This document shows positions 37,901 through 50,186 of a stretch of DNA of 64,000 nt, one piece after another. Made by a program: the position numbers and the translations under genes. How positions within the stretch are numbered: position 1 is the stretch's first letter; each line of letters starts with the position of its first letter. Source of the stretch: Parascedosporium putredinis (lineage: Eukaryota; Ascomycota; Sordariomycetes; Microascales; Microascaceae); contig CASHTG010000016.1 in assembly GCA_949357655.1 (NCBI GenBank), positions 1,240,001 through 1,304,000 of the forward strand, in the 5' to 3' direction. Under the pieces are notes generated by a model. That model saw only the letters and a list, made by a program, of their open reading frames with translations, made no database searches and was not told the origin of the DNA.

Positions 37901-38790
37901 GCTAATGGTAGGAGGTATTTCATCGCATTGTACTTGTAGTGAGTGACTGGCTTCATGGATGAAGAAAGGAGGTGGTGCTATTAGCATGGCAAGTCAGCCC
38001 ATCTTTTACTTTTCTCTTTTGTAGGAATTGAAATAGCTTGCTTGGTTCTAAGCAAATGGATTCGATAGAGCTTCGATAGAGACAGATATTAACCAGCAAG
38101 GATATCTTTCCCCCATGAACGGAGGTAAGGAAGACGGGTGGATTTGAGCCATATCCGAGCATCGGTCGTCGCGAGCCGTGCCGCCCTCTCCTCCCATGGC
38201 TCGCTGTGGTTCGACATGGGAGGTGGCACCCGTCCTCGTCCCGCGAGTTCTCCTCGTTGCGCTAAACTTTGAACGACCTACGCTACCTACTTGTCTGTAT
38301 TTAGTAATGGAGAAGAGGGCCGTAGAATTGTGTGAGGGGTCGGTCAAATAATGCATCTTTTTCCCTTGCCATACGTTTACTTTGCACTTCATCTCTCTCG
38401 GATGGAACTGAAGCAAGCCAAGCAAACCTGAGAGGGTAGCATGTCTGCTAGCGAGGTCTCAACCTTTGCTAACGAAGTCCAGGGAAGCGAGATGGTAATG
38501 TAGCATTGTCTCCATCAGTGACTGGCGGAAACTCTCTACCAGAGAAGACGGAGGGGGAGGGAAGGAGAAAAAAACGCAGCGTTCGCCAGACCTAATCATG
38601 CTCTCAGGACGGCAGCATTTGCTTCTTCAACCCGTCTTATCTGTTGACCGACCGGGATCGAGGCCTCATTCTCGTCTCAGTGGCCCGAGCGGAGGCGGCT
38701 ATGTGCTCGAAAACCACAAATGGTGATTGGTCACATTCTCGGCGAGGGGCCGATCTTCGCTCAGAGACGTCCGAGGCAGATAAGGACTGT

Positions 38791-38817
38791 TTGGGTGAAT
38801 TGGGTGAATTGGGTGAA
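38791..38817. repeat. Short tandem repeat, 9-base unit TTGGGTGAA, three copies
   Basis: Three perfect adjacent copies of the 9-base unit in a gene-free region. Read as protein the repeat would add Leu-Gly-Glu triplets, but the frame around it is not supported as a gene. Confidence 0.9.
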
Positions 38818-41338
38818 GGTGGGTTAATCATGGCAAGCAACAACACACTGACGCAAGCATTAAAGAACAAAGGAAAAGGCGCGGCTTTTACTGCAGAGGC
38901 ATGGCATCCAAGTGGCCACGGCAGTCCACTCGTTCCAGTCCCTTTGGTAGCAGACGATAGATCACGGGATGGGGCGCACTGATGAGGCGATTGGAGCTCG
39001 GCAGACTGGTAGCGAGGTGCAATTGGAATCTCCATTCGGGCAGAAACAACGGGTGTCGGAGCGTACCTAATGAACTGTGCGACGGTGCACACATAGGCTA
39101 AGACTGTGATGCACATCCAATGATAGAGCGGCCCTCGGAAGCAGATACCAATTTCCTCTCGGTGGAGGGCTCTTGGACTGCGTGGCCAAGCCCGATTGAA
39201 TGATCAATCATTAGAGGAGAGGGACGGAAACATTCATTTTTTTCTTTCTTTTTTCTTGGACTTCTTCTCCCTCATCCTTTTCTCTCTTGTATCATGTCAC
39301 GAACCTTGGGTCAAATTAGTGATGGGGATGAACACGCACAATCTCAAGGTTCCGCCCGAGTCATGGTGACGGGGCGGAGCTGGAGGCTTGATTTAAGACT
39401 AACTGTGTGACATCATGGACACTCCCCGTGGTTGGAGAAGGGCGAAGGCGACAGAAACAGGTGGCGATGCGATAGCAAACACTAAAAATGCTCGCCGAGA
39501 AGGAGATCACTCGCACGCTGAGATGGAAAGTAATAATAAAAAGAGTCCTGAAGGGGAGTCGGGTAGGAAGGAAAACAAAATAAACTGACCAAAAGGTGCC
39601 TCGGGCAATCCTTGATTTTTGAGGGGCTGACATCAAAGGTCGGTCTGTGATCAATGTTTCTCACTCATGCGCTACTCCTTTTGCTCTATCAATAGTACAC
39701 TACTACTTGCAAGCCAGGAGGTGGAAAGAAGTTATTTGGGTGGTCCAACCCTCCAAGCCCGACTGCTCCTGTCGCTGGCTAGTCGGTCAGTCACGAGAGG
39801 TTGTCATGGGGCCATTGACCGTGCTCCTCAGAGCTTGAATCGAGAGAAAACAAGAGAAACGCACAACCGGGTCAGTGCTAATACTTGTACATCTTGGGCA
39901 GAGATCAGCGATTCCCAATCTCTCTCCAACGATAGCCGGCAAGATGAGAACCAACTTTACGATTGGGATGTCACGCTCGAAATTGATATCGCTGAATCAG
40001 TGCTTGGTGAATCTTCCTCCAGGAAAAAAATTTGTCCCCCTTGCCCCCTCCCAAGCAAGACCAGAGCCGTCCGTGTCTGGCCTCAGACGAAACATGGTGA
40101 GCTGGAGTATTTATCGCTGTCGATCCTCGGGGTCCACATCCTGAATGCTTGAGAGTTGAACAGCCTCTCATCATCTTGGTGTGGATGATGCACTAGACTG
40201 CACCAGGACTAGTGCCACTCTGGCACGATGTCTTTCGATTGGGCATGACCGAGTTGAAAGCTGCGCTGGTGGTCCCGTGCTGTCGCCGAATCCCACAATC
40301 TAGGGTTCATTGAGGGGAGAGAATACCGTGGAAATTTCCATTGTTTGACCCCTACGCCACGACAAGCAATGTTTGTTCTCGACCGCCGAGGGGCAATCAG
40401 CGATTCATCCTCATCCTTGCTGTTGTTTCCTTCACAACGTATCCATAGACCTACCCAATATTCCCAATCTCTAATTGATAACTGGGGGTGGAAGTGGGCC
40501 TGGGGAAGTGTAAAGGATACAATGAATCCATCTTGATCAATTGCACGACAGTGCAATCAACCATCCGGGTTGGTATCAACTGTGCAGCCGACAAAACAAA
40601 CCGCCCTCTGGTGTTGTACCCTGATCCATTGTTCATCGGCCACCATGGATGGATGGATCCATTGGATCTATGGATGTTTGGGGTCGTTGTTGCGGTGCAT
40701 CAATTGATGACGAGAGGCTTGTGGGACAAGTCCCCACGGTGGGCGGCTTTAAGCAGGAGGCTAGTCAAAGGTACTTCGATGTTATCAAGCGCAAATTCCA
40801 TTTGGCAGGCAATAGCGGTGGACGACAGTGTTTTCCGGCATAGTATGCACTGTTGTCAGGACATGTTGAGGATGGCCGAGCGGCGTTGGCCAGCTCTGCC
40901 CGACTGATACTGTGAGGCGATGGTGCGTGTTAGGGGCGGCCCTTCATTTCCTGGTTCTGGCAATGTTGATGGGTCAAGAACGCCATCGTCGGTCGGGGAT
41001 ATGGCAAGTTGAGCCTCGTTTTGCTTCAGCTTGTAAGACTTGTCGCTACGGGGTGTGAGCTCGAAACAACCAAAACTTGACGTTTCTAGTGCTCTTGCTG
41101 TTGTTTTCTTTTCGGGGAGGGCGGAGCTTGGAGCTTGTGATAGACAATCATACAGTATCGAAGCAGTTTTCGCACCTATTTGCCGTCTTGGCGCCACTTT
41201 TCGAAAGGCCGGTTCCTGACTGGACAGGCATTCGGCTCTTTGGTGGTGTGCGTACTTTGAGAAGGTGCCCTTGCAAGCCTCTGCCCCTCCCCGAAATTCC
41301 GAAAGGCAAAAAAGAAGAAGAAAAAACCCCCTCCACCA

Positions 41339-41347
41339 TATATATAA
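41339..41347 (+). promoter_or_regulatory. Candidate TATA element upstream of kcs1
   Basis: TATATATAA is preceded by a C-rich segment and followed by pyrimidine-rich DNA. It is the clearest TATA-like element upstream of the Kcs1 start at 42648, but a leader of about 1.2 kb would be needed, so the assignment is weak. Confidence 0.25.
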
Positions 41348-42486
41348 CAGTGCCCCGCACTCCAACGTAAACAGACAGGCCCAGGTATATGTACTCCGAC
41401 ATCTCTCAACTTTTCTTCAGAGTCCAAAAAGAACTACATTTGCGACCAAGCGTGTGGACAGACCCAATTTTCTTCTCATTTTCTCCCCTACACTTTTGCT
41501 TGCGCGAAAACCGGTCGGTCGAAATATCATGATCTTGAAGGGTTGGCGTGAATCTCGTTAAACCTCGTCATAACTTCATAAGAACACCTGAAATTCCTTG
41601 CTCGGGACGCTTGTAGACCGACTGTTTCCTTATCTCGGACTACAATCTCTCTTATCTGGCCGCTGTCTGTCCTATCTGGCCTTGGCCCGAGCGGAAGTTT
41701 TTTGGGAGGGCTTTTTACTCGTTCTTTGCATAGTGGGATATCTCTCCTCTGTTATCCTGTGCTCTTTTAGTGTGGGCTTTTGCTCTCTCGGAAGTTCCTG
41801 GCGTCTCTGCCCGGAAGCGATATCCGCTTCAATATCGCCAAGTCCACTTTTTTTTCTTGCTTCTCCCTCGTTCTAGGGTGTGGTCTGGTGCTTCCCCCTC
41901 CATTACTCTCCCCATTACTTTCTCCCAGCAGCCGCACCAGGCAACTCCTTCCCGTTGGCTGCACACCCTCCCAGATCAGAGAATCAGAGACACAGAGGGC
42001 CTCACATAACCGCTATTCCCTTCGCAGTCGCCCTTTCTGCGTTGAACCCCACCTCCACACATCAATCCATTACGCATCCTGTTCTCCGAGGGGTTTCCTG
42101 TCTGCGGCAGCTGCGTCTTTCCTGCGTCCACACGACAGTGTCGGATGCACCTGTCGTTCGCGGTCAGCAGCAAGATCTGAGAGAAGGGAAGGAACAGGCC
42201 AGAGAAAGATACCGAAGAGGGTGACTTCCCCCTCCCATAGCATATTCCTTGGTTGCATTTCCTTTGCGACTCCTCCTGCCTTCTCCTATACCCCATCCTC
42301 CTCTTCCCATGTCCAGTCTACCTTCCCAAGGACCGACGTGGAACCTTCTCCCCCGACTTCAGCCCTGTCCCACATTCATCCTCTCTTTCACCCTTAACCC
42401 AGCCTAGACACCTCCCCAGTCACCCTCCTTCGCTCACCCTACCTACTTCCCCCAGCCCCAGACCAGTCAATTGTTCCTAGCCTGGG

Positions 42487-42550
42487 CTTTCTCTTTTCTT
42501 TTCTTTTTCTTTTTCTTTTTCCTTTTCTTTTCTTTTCTTTTCTTTTTCTT
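42487..42550 (+). repeat. 64-base pure pyrimidine tract (TTTTC repeats) in the kcs1 leader
   Basis: All bases from 42487 to 42550 are C or T, arranged as TTTTC/TTTTTC units. The tract ends 97 bases before the Kcs1 start codon. Such tracts are common in fungal promoters and leaders; this one is unusually long and perfect. Confidence 0.9.
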
Positions 42551-42647
42551 ACCCATTTTTCTCCGTACACGCCCCCTTGGCGAAACCTCCCATCTACGAA
42601 TCATTCAACCCACACGTCTGCCACATTTGCCAGATGGTGCTCACCTC

Positions 42648-45600
42648 ATGTCAAGCCCGTCCCCTGCCAGAGAGAATGCCGCTCCTGCTGCATCACTGAG
42701 CCCAAGCCTTATGGCTCTGACGCCATGCAATCAGAACTCGCCGTCCCCTGGTGTGTCTTCAGAGCCCACTGGTCACCAGTACCACGCGCCATCAACCCTC
42801 CCACCCTCGTCTCAAATCCCTGACACCGCCTCACCTGGTCCTGCCCTCGATGATGCAACTGCTCCAAACACTCAAGTCACTTCTCTGCCTCTGGCGACTT
42901 CAAAAGCAACTCCCCAACGACGACTACGTCGATTGCCAGCACCACCGCCATCACATCCGCCGCACTCGTCACTTCTGGTACCATTCCTGCGCCTTCCCCT
43001 CCTGACACTGCAAGTGATGACGCTCCCGTCCTTGCTGCCAAACTCAATTCCAGCATGCCGACCCAATCCCAAGTAACCCCCTGTTGCGACGCCAAGGCCC
43101 CAATCTAATAACACTCGCCGTCCCTCAATGCCCGACTCGAGGGCTACTTCAGATCCCGGCCCGCCGCAGAATAAAAGGCCCCTACCCCATGCTTTTTCAA
43201 ACCGGCAGCATGGCTCTTCTCTCTTGACTCAGGCACTCGCAACCGCCCGTGGTATCCCCCATCTTTCTCACCCATCTCCTGCGACAGCAGACGAAGCTCC
43301 CCCAACGCTACTCAGCTACCTGCCGGTGCTCCTTCTAGCATCCCATCTGGTCCAGGTACAACACTGACGCTTCCTTTTCACCCGGCGCCAAACACCCTCC
43401 CGCCAGCTGACTTGGACCCTGACCTCTCCATACGTAATCGCCAAGATGACTTGTCTCAGGAAACTGAGAGCTCCCTGATATCAAAGGCCGCGAATCTCTC
43501 CGACGCTGCTCCTGTGGCCCCCTCTTTATCTTCCACAAACGCTGCCACCCCTTCTGTCCCCTCTAGCATCGACACCCAACATTCAGCACCTTCTAATCCC
43601 TGTTCTGAGGAGGCTAATCTCCCGTCCGGCATCATGTTGCTGGGTAATCACGGAACCATGTCGACTCTCGGCGGCACCACCGTTGACAGATTTGAAAGGG
43701 AGAGAAGGGAGATGGAGCGTCAAAAAGCGGCCCTAAACTTTTCCCATTCCCATGCGGACGGTCTAGATGCACCCCAACTCACCCATGCCACTGGGACCAC
43801 GACGGATAGGGCATCGACATTCCCTATCCGGAAAGAGCCGGCTGGGTCTGAAGAGGTTCCGTCAACTAATCTTCGACGGGCAGAAACACGTTACTCCCTC
43901 GGGCCCGAGAAAATGTGGTCAATTGGCGCAGATGATTTGGATGGTGATCAAGATGGACATGTGGAGAAGTCTGTTGCCAAGGCCTTGTCAAAAGCCGAGC
44001 CTAACAATCGGAGCCGCAAGACTAGCCACACTCTAGGCTTTTTCCGGGAAGCCCTTCCTGAGGAGAAGGCAAAGAAGAAGGATACGAAGGCGACGAGCCA
44101 CACCCGAGACAGGCCGGCTACGAGGTCGCAAACTCTAAGTTCTGGAAAAGATGTCATCTTTGAAGAGCAGGGCCCCGCCGCAGAGTCTGTCCTCGACGGG
44201 GTAACCGCCAAGGCTATAAACGGCAGCGAGGCAGCGGCTTTCTGCCCTGCGGAGCAGGCCCCTCTCTCTAACGCATCCAAGTTTATCGAAGGGATGAAAC
44301 CTCCAGCTAATCCTCAAGGAGATACTCACGACCAGAAGCTGAATGGCTCGCCCCCAGGGGATCAGCCCTCGATGGGTGATGTGAATATGAAATTGCGTCT
44401 ACCTGGCGAGACTGAGGGTGAGCCGTCCAGCAACCGACGGGGCTCCACTGATAGTTTAGAGAGCAGAGATCAACAGGACATGGGAGAGGACTCTGGGGAG
44501 GAAAAATCTCATCTGCTGTCTTCTTGCCGCATCAAGATCCACAGGGCACGGATGACGAAAAGTGCCGCACCCCGCGCCGCGACCCGCGACCAGGGCTCGT
44601 TCGCACTCGCGGAGCCAGGACTACAAGACATGGCTTGTCAAAGCAGGCGAGCCGGAGCCTGAAGATAGCACGCCACCCCCGACCCCGCCGACCCAGAAGG
44701 CGAGTCTTAACCACCGCCACGGCAAGACGTCTACCGAGCGTGGCACTTCGCTGCTCTCTGATGGGCCCATGGCTATTGATGAACCCGAGCATGTTGCGCC
44801 GCGTGATGTGGTCTGTGCCCCGCGCAGCCCGGCGTGGCGCAACCGGACGATCGGCCCTACGACAATCCAACTGTTGACGAGCAGCCATTAGAGGCTATCG
44901 AACTCATTCCGTATAAACACCAAGTAGGTGGTCATACGACCATCTGGCGATTTTCCAAGCGAGCAGTCTGCAAGCAACTCAACAACAGGGAAAATGAATT
45001 CTACGAGACTGTTGAGCGATATCATCGTGATCTTCTCTCGTTCCTACCGAGGTACGTCGGAGCCTCTTCTGCGGTTGCCGAGACCTTTCCGGCTTATCAG
45101 TGTATGCTTTGGGCCCCTTACTAACGCGCGGTTTTAGGTATATCGGAGTCCTGAACGTCACTTTCCATAAGCTTCCTCGGCGTAAAATCACCATCGCAGC
45201 CCAAAATGGGCAGGCTGGTATTGACAAGAATTCGATTGAACAAGCCCCGGCAAAATCGCATCTAGATTCCACTGGAGGCGGTGGGGGATCCGGTGAAAAG
45301 TTTGGCGCAGTCTTCGACTAGCCATCGTCGAGTCGTTAGTCAGTCATTTGCAAACACGCCGATGCAGGTTCCTACCGTAACTTTTGACGACAACCGGCAC
45401 ATTATCCCCCGCCATCTTCTCCAGCCAGAACTCGCCTCTTTCCCAATGACTCGATATCGAAGCGCGTCCGGGTCGGGCGCCCTAGGCCCCTTTAGATCAC
45501 GAGCGCTGGACCGACCCGGGATGGATATGCGGACGAGGAGTTGGGGGCGACCATGGTCAACAAGAAGCTTCGGAACGAAGTATTCAATGATGCTTTCTTG

Positions 45601-47042
45601 AAGCAGCCGGTTGCCGTACAGAAGCACCGACGGCCCCACCGACGGCCGCCTGTTCCACGACCTTCTGGCGTTCCCAACCATCCACCGCTGCGACCAGCCA
45701 ACTCGGATTCCCGCCTCGCAAGCCTGGAGCGTCAAGGAGTGGCCCTAGAGACGGAAGGCATTGCATCGGACCAACCGCCCGCCCCTTTCCCGGCGCCGGC
45801 AGGTTCGAATCTGCGGTTTGAACTAGGCCAACCGTGTGAAATGGAGGGTGTGATTTCTAGGAGTCTCAAAGACGAAGTCAAGGATGTCACGGGAACGAGC
45901 GCACCCGAGCCAGAGACAATGGTAGACAAAGTGATGTCGCAGAAGCGCAAGCGCCGTTACTCAGGAGCGGCCTCCGTCGGAAGCCACAGGTTGGCAGCGA
46001 TTCCAGAGGTGACCTCAAGTATTTCGAAGAGGCAGACCAGGTCTCGTATCAGGACGAAGACGTAACCCCCTCGCGACAGGGGGACGAAGCCGCTCGCTAT
46101 CCCCGATACATCTGGCTTGGTTGGCCCGCGACCCAACGACTTCGAATTTGTGCAGTCGCCAACGGCACTTCAAGCGGCGGAGCACGAACCTGGGTTCAAA
46201 ATTCCCAGGCCCATCAACCCCAAGGAGGCCCAAACCCAGCGGGATTCGCGCGTCGAGTACTTTCTTCTACTAGAAGATCTAACGGCTGGAATGAAGCGGC
46301 CGTGCATCATGGACCTAAAGATGGGAACACGCCAATATGGAGTGGATGCCACACCCAAAAACGCGAGTCACAGAAGGGCAAGTGCGCGAGGACTACCTCT
46401 AGGGAACTCGGTGTCCGCGTCTGTGGTTTACAAGTGTGGGATGCACACAGCCAAACATACATCTTCCGCGATAAATATGAGGGGAGGAGGCTTAAGGCCG
46501 GTGCAGAGTTCCAGGAGGCGCTCACTCGATTCTTGTACAACGGACTTGATTATTACAGCATCTTGAAGCACATACCTACGATTCTGCGCAAGCTAGATGA
46601 GCTTCAACGAATCGTAAGGGGTTTGCGGGGCTATCGCTTCTACGCTGCTAGTCTTTTGATGTTTTATGATGGAGACACATCATCAGAGGCGAGCGATTAC
46701 GACACTGGAATCGATGATTCGACAACAGATGCGGCGACTGACGCGGAGGACGCGCCCGTGTTTAGACGCCGGAAGAAGAACAAGCGAGAGGTAGACTTCA
46801 AGATCGCAGACTTTGCCAACAGCATCACGGCGGCGTCGGACGTTCAAGACAGGCCGTGTCCGCCGCAGTTCCCAGAGGACCCGGACGGAGGGTTCCTCCG
46901 TGGTTTGTCGACGCTAAAGACGTATTTTCTCAAGATTCAGAGAGACACACGCGCGGAACTTGGCATCGAGCCTTTGGCGCGAGGTTCGAAATTAGAAGAG
47001 ATGTCCCTCGACGACGAGGACGAGGGATTCGTTAGCGAGTGA
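42648..47042 (+). CDS. kcs1: Kcs1-type inositol hexakisphosphate kinase, frame-broken
   Basis: It makes inositol pyrophosphate (5-PP-InsP5) from phytate, a signal for phosphate and energy status. The long Ser/Pro-rich N-terminal half, from ATG 42648 (MSSPSPAREN), carries ERERREMERQKAALNF (about 43692-43739) and DYKTWLVKAGEPEPEDS (about 44620). The kinase domain begins near 44895 with ELIPYKHQVGGHTTIWRFSKR. An intron at 45052-45137 (GTACGT..CTAAC..TTTTAG) joins LPR to YIGVLNVTF. The family signature PCIMDLKMGTRQYG (PxxxDxKxG) lies at about 46300-46340, followed by LGVRVCGLQVWD, YRFYAASLLMFYDG and DFKIADFANS before the stop at 47040-47042. Breaks occur near 43000-43400, 44500-44560, about 44830, at the G5 run 45282-45286, near 45530, about 46050, and at A5 46357-46361; several fit one missing base. 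Expected length is about 1,435 residues. Confidence 0.93.
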
Positions 47043-48369
47043 CGCCATCGTGGAGGGGCTCTGTCGTCATCGCCATTGAGCGTCGCGTCAGAATCGCTCT
47101 CCACTCTGGTGGCGGCAATCAGAAGAGGCGAGCTGAACTTGCGGGACAGCGCCCGGTTGCCCATTCGCGACCCGGGTCTGGTATAGATTTCTTACGCCCA
47201 AGTATCTTCTTTTCTGGTCTATATTTTTTTCTTGTCGTTGGGGAGAAGGGGAGCGGGCACCTTTTGGCACCTTTTTCCTCTTTTCCCTTTCCGTACTGTT
47301 CATGTTCATTTTTCCTTCTCGCTGACACCAGAGGACGGGCCGGGGCGGGCGCAACAGGAACTGCTCTTCTTACCATCATAGACAGGACGAAGAAAGGGCG
47401 GGAAAGATGAAGGCAGATTAGCTCTATTATCATGACGGACGATTGCATTTTCAAAGAAGATGGCGAACATACCCCATAATTTAGTTTTGCTTTCTTTTGT
47501 TTCTCTCTTATCTCTATTTTTCATTTTTCTTAAACTCTTCTCTTTGTCTCTCTGTCTTTCCTTTTTCCTTCCTCCTTTCTATTACACCTTATCCTCGGCT
47601 TGCAACCTCTCTACCACAGCTCATCTCTTTCTCCTTTTCTTTCCTGTTCTTTCTCACACCTCCTCTTGTCGGCAAGGGAAGGGGAATTTGATTTGGTCTT
47701 CCCCCTGTTCCCGAATCCCTCTCCTCCTCTCTGTTTCCTTCCCCTTTTATCTCTGTCATTTTTCTTTACTTTACCTGGGTTTTCTAGGGCATCTGGGCGG
47801 CGTTGGCGGGCAGAAAGGGAATATCCCCGGGCTTTGTTGTACACATGAACCCAAAATAGAATATGGCGGGAGCAATGATCATACCCTCTTCCTTCTTTAG
47901 GAGCAAAGATGGAGTGGATAATGGCGTAGAGTGGACCGAACGCAACTCTTGATCTGTTCCTCTTCTTGACCTCTGATCTCATGTCTCTTGTCCGAAACTT
48001 GTCGTACAGCGCAGGGCATTCTAACACCCATGCTCCCAACAGCCCGGAACACTGCCGTGGTTACAACTTGGTGCGGGACGAGAAAGTAAACGGGTGGCGT
48101 GGACGGGAAGTGCGAGGAGGTTCAAATGATGCATTCTGTACTAGCTCCCAGTAGTTTGAAACGAAATAGATGTCCGGTGCCCTAGAAAACGACTAAATAT
48201 TTTAGGAATAAACTCTCTCTATGTATGAATAATCTCTGGTCTATTTGCTTTTATATTCTCGTTCATCCTCTTATTCTTCTTCTTCTTCTCCCTTCCCCAC
48301 GTCTGGGGGACATCAACAGTCGACTCTCAGTGCCATGTCCCCCCATGCTGGCTGAACATATATCCTCAA
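47043..48369. other. Convergent intergenic region
   Basis: The 3' flanks of Kcs1 and the oxidoreductase gene. The segment is T/C-rich at 47470-47790. No coding sequence was recognised. Confidence 0.55.
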
Positions 48370-50186
48370 TCACGACTGCGGGAATGACGGAGGAGGGGCG
48401 AAGACCAAGGCGGGATCAAGACTTAATGTAGCGCGCCGCAGCCTTGCCTCGTTCACAAACAACTCGGTAGGGAACCAATCTTGCATTTTACCACCAGGCA
48501 CTCCGATTCTGGGAGGCATATGGTCATCTTGCTTGCCTGCAATCATGACTGCTAATGCGCTGGCGCAGAGCCAGGCGTAAACCATGCCCTCGCCGTTGTA
48601 TCCCGCGGCGATCCACTCTCCGGCAGAAGGAGGGGTAGTCTGGCCGCCGCTACCACCGCCTCCATCGCCGCAGCTGGGTGCGGTATCAGCGGGGAGGCGT
48701 CCCGTGACGGCGGGAGGGAGGCGGCCGACAAAGGGCAGACCGTCGCCGGTGACGGCGATGATGCCGGACCAGACGCAGGAAGGGGCCGGGGAAGGACCCC
48801 AGCGAGGGGAAAAGATGGCGGGTAAGACGCCGGCAAGATGGGCGACGGTGTAGACGTCGACGGAGTCGTCGCAGGCGTCGCCGACGGCGTCGCGGCCCTG
48901 GTGGGAGGAGCGAGCCCAGCCGCCGCCGAGGAGGAGGTCGTCGGCGGGGTGGCGGGGCCGCTGGGTGCAGTAGTCGAAGCCGTCGCGGTAGATGAGGCTC
49001 CAGGAGCGGGTGCCGGGGGCGGCGGCGGCGGCGGGGCCATCACCGACGGGCCCACTGGGGAAGGCAGGGCCGGGGCGTTGGGCGGTCATGTGGGCTTTGA
49101 CGGGGAGATGACGGAGGAGAGGGCGGGGACGAGGTGGGGGACGTAGGCGTTTGTGGTGTGGATGACGTGGTGGGCGTGGAGGGTTGTGTGGGGGTGTGGA
49201 TGTGGAAGGGAGGGTGAGCGGCGGGATCCGGCGACCCCGGAGGGGAGGAGGAGGAGGAGACGGAGATGGAGGTTACCGGGGTGTCGGAGAGGACGGAGAG
49301 GCGGGAGGGGTAGGTGGTGAGGAGGTGGGTCCAGAGTCCTGTGACGAGGCGGTAGGGGAAGAGGGCGCCGGCTTGGTAGGAGATGGCACCGTGGGTGAGG
49401 GCGTTGGTGCCGAAGTGCTGTGGGGGACATGTTAGTCGCGTATTACGAGGGAGGAAGGGAAAAAGAAAAAGTGGGAATAAAAGCGCGAGGGTAAAATAGT
49501 TAGCATGGGACGGTGGAGGAGAACTGGAACTAGTCGGGGCTTTTGCCAAGCGGCCCAACAATGAAATTCTCTCGGGGGAGAAGCGTACCTCTCTAGCCTC
49601 GGGGGCTCCCAGACGCGAACGTCAATCTCTGGCATGACTGCGCGCAACGTCTCTACCTTTTCCTTGGCCTCGTCGAACAAGCCTGCTTCGAGATAGATGT
49701 CCACCGTCTCCACGTCGCGAAACTCGGTCTCGCGACCTTCATCATCGTCACGGGAATCCCCACCGGCAGCGGTGACGTCGGGCGGCGGATCCGCCGGCTC
49801 TCCCAGCTGGGCATCGACGAGGGCGCAGACGGCGGCGAGGCAGGCGATGTGCCTCCTCTGGAAGCGCACGAGCTCGGCGGCCCTGGCCTGGCCGAAGCGC
49901 GGGGTGAGTTTGGCGAGCTCCTCGTGGGGCACGAGCTTGCAGTGGCCGCCGTTGCGGCCGGTGGCGCCGTCGCAGACGCGGCGGGCGTCGAGGGCGATGA
50001 GGCGGGTGGTTGCGGGGTGAGGGCGAGGAGGGAGTAGGCGGCGGAGACGGCGGAGATGCCGGTGCCGATGATGACAATGGTGGTGGTGGGGGTGTTTGCG
50101 GAGGGAGTGGAGGGGTGGGGGTGCTCCGGGAGGGGGACCGGGGTCCGGGTCCAGTAGGACGGGGTGGGGTTTGGGGTGGGTAGCAT
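48370..50186 (-). CDS. FAD-dependent oxidoreductase (DAO family), frame-broken
   Basis: A flavoenzyme of the D-amino-acid-oxidase/glycine-oxidase (DAO) fold, probably oxidising an amine or imino acid; the substrate is not predictable. The start at 50186 is followed within about 40 residues by the dinucleotide-binding motif VIIGTGISAVSAAYSLL. Then come the characteristic CDGATGRNGGHCKLVPHEEL, VDIYLEAGLFDEAKEKVE, and after an intron (about 49588-49418, ending CTAACATGTCCCCCACAG) HFGTNALTHGAISYQAGALFPYRL. The C-terminal part has VWSGIIAVTGDGLPFVGRLP and AAGYNGEGMVYAWLCASAL, typical of the FAD-domain end. Frame changes are needed near 50030-50000, around the intron, near 49230-49160 and at AAA 49097-49099. 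Length is about 548 residues. The nitrilase at 52650 is transcribed divergently. Confidence 0.87.

Larger units (their letters stand above)
34703..42647. other. 7.9 kb region without a supported gene
   Basis: No frame shows conserved motifs or coding character on either strand. The stretch contains several short simple repeats (34917-34940, 38791-38817), a T16 run (37197-37212), a TATATATAA box (41339-41347) and a long pyrimidine tract (42487-42550). Because the Kcs1 start lies at the far end and the last 1.2 kb is pyrimidine-rich, part is likely the Kcs1 promoter and 5' leader. I saw no tRNA, transposon or RNA gene. Confidence 0.6.
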
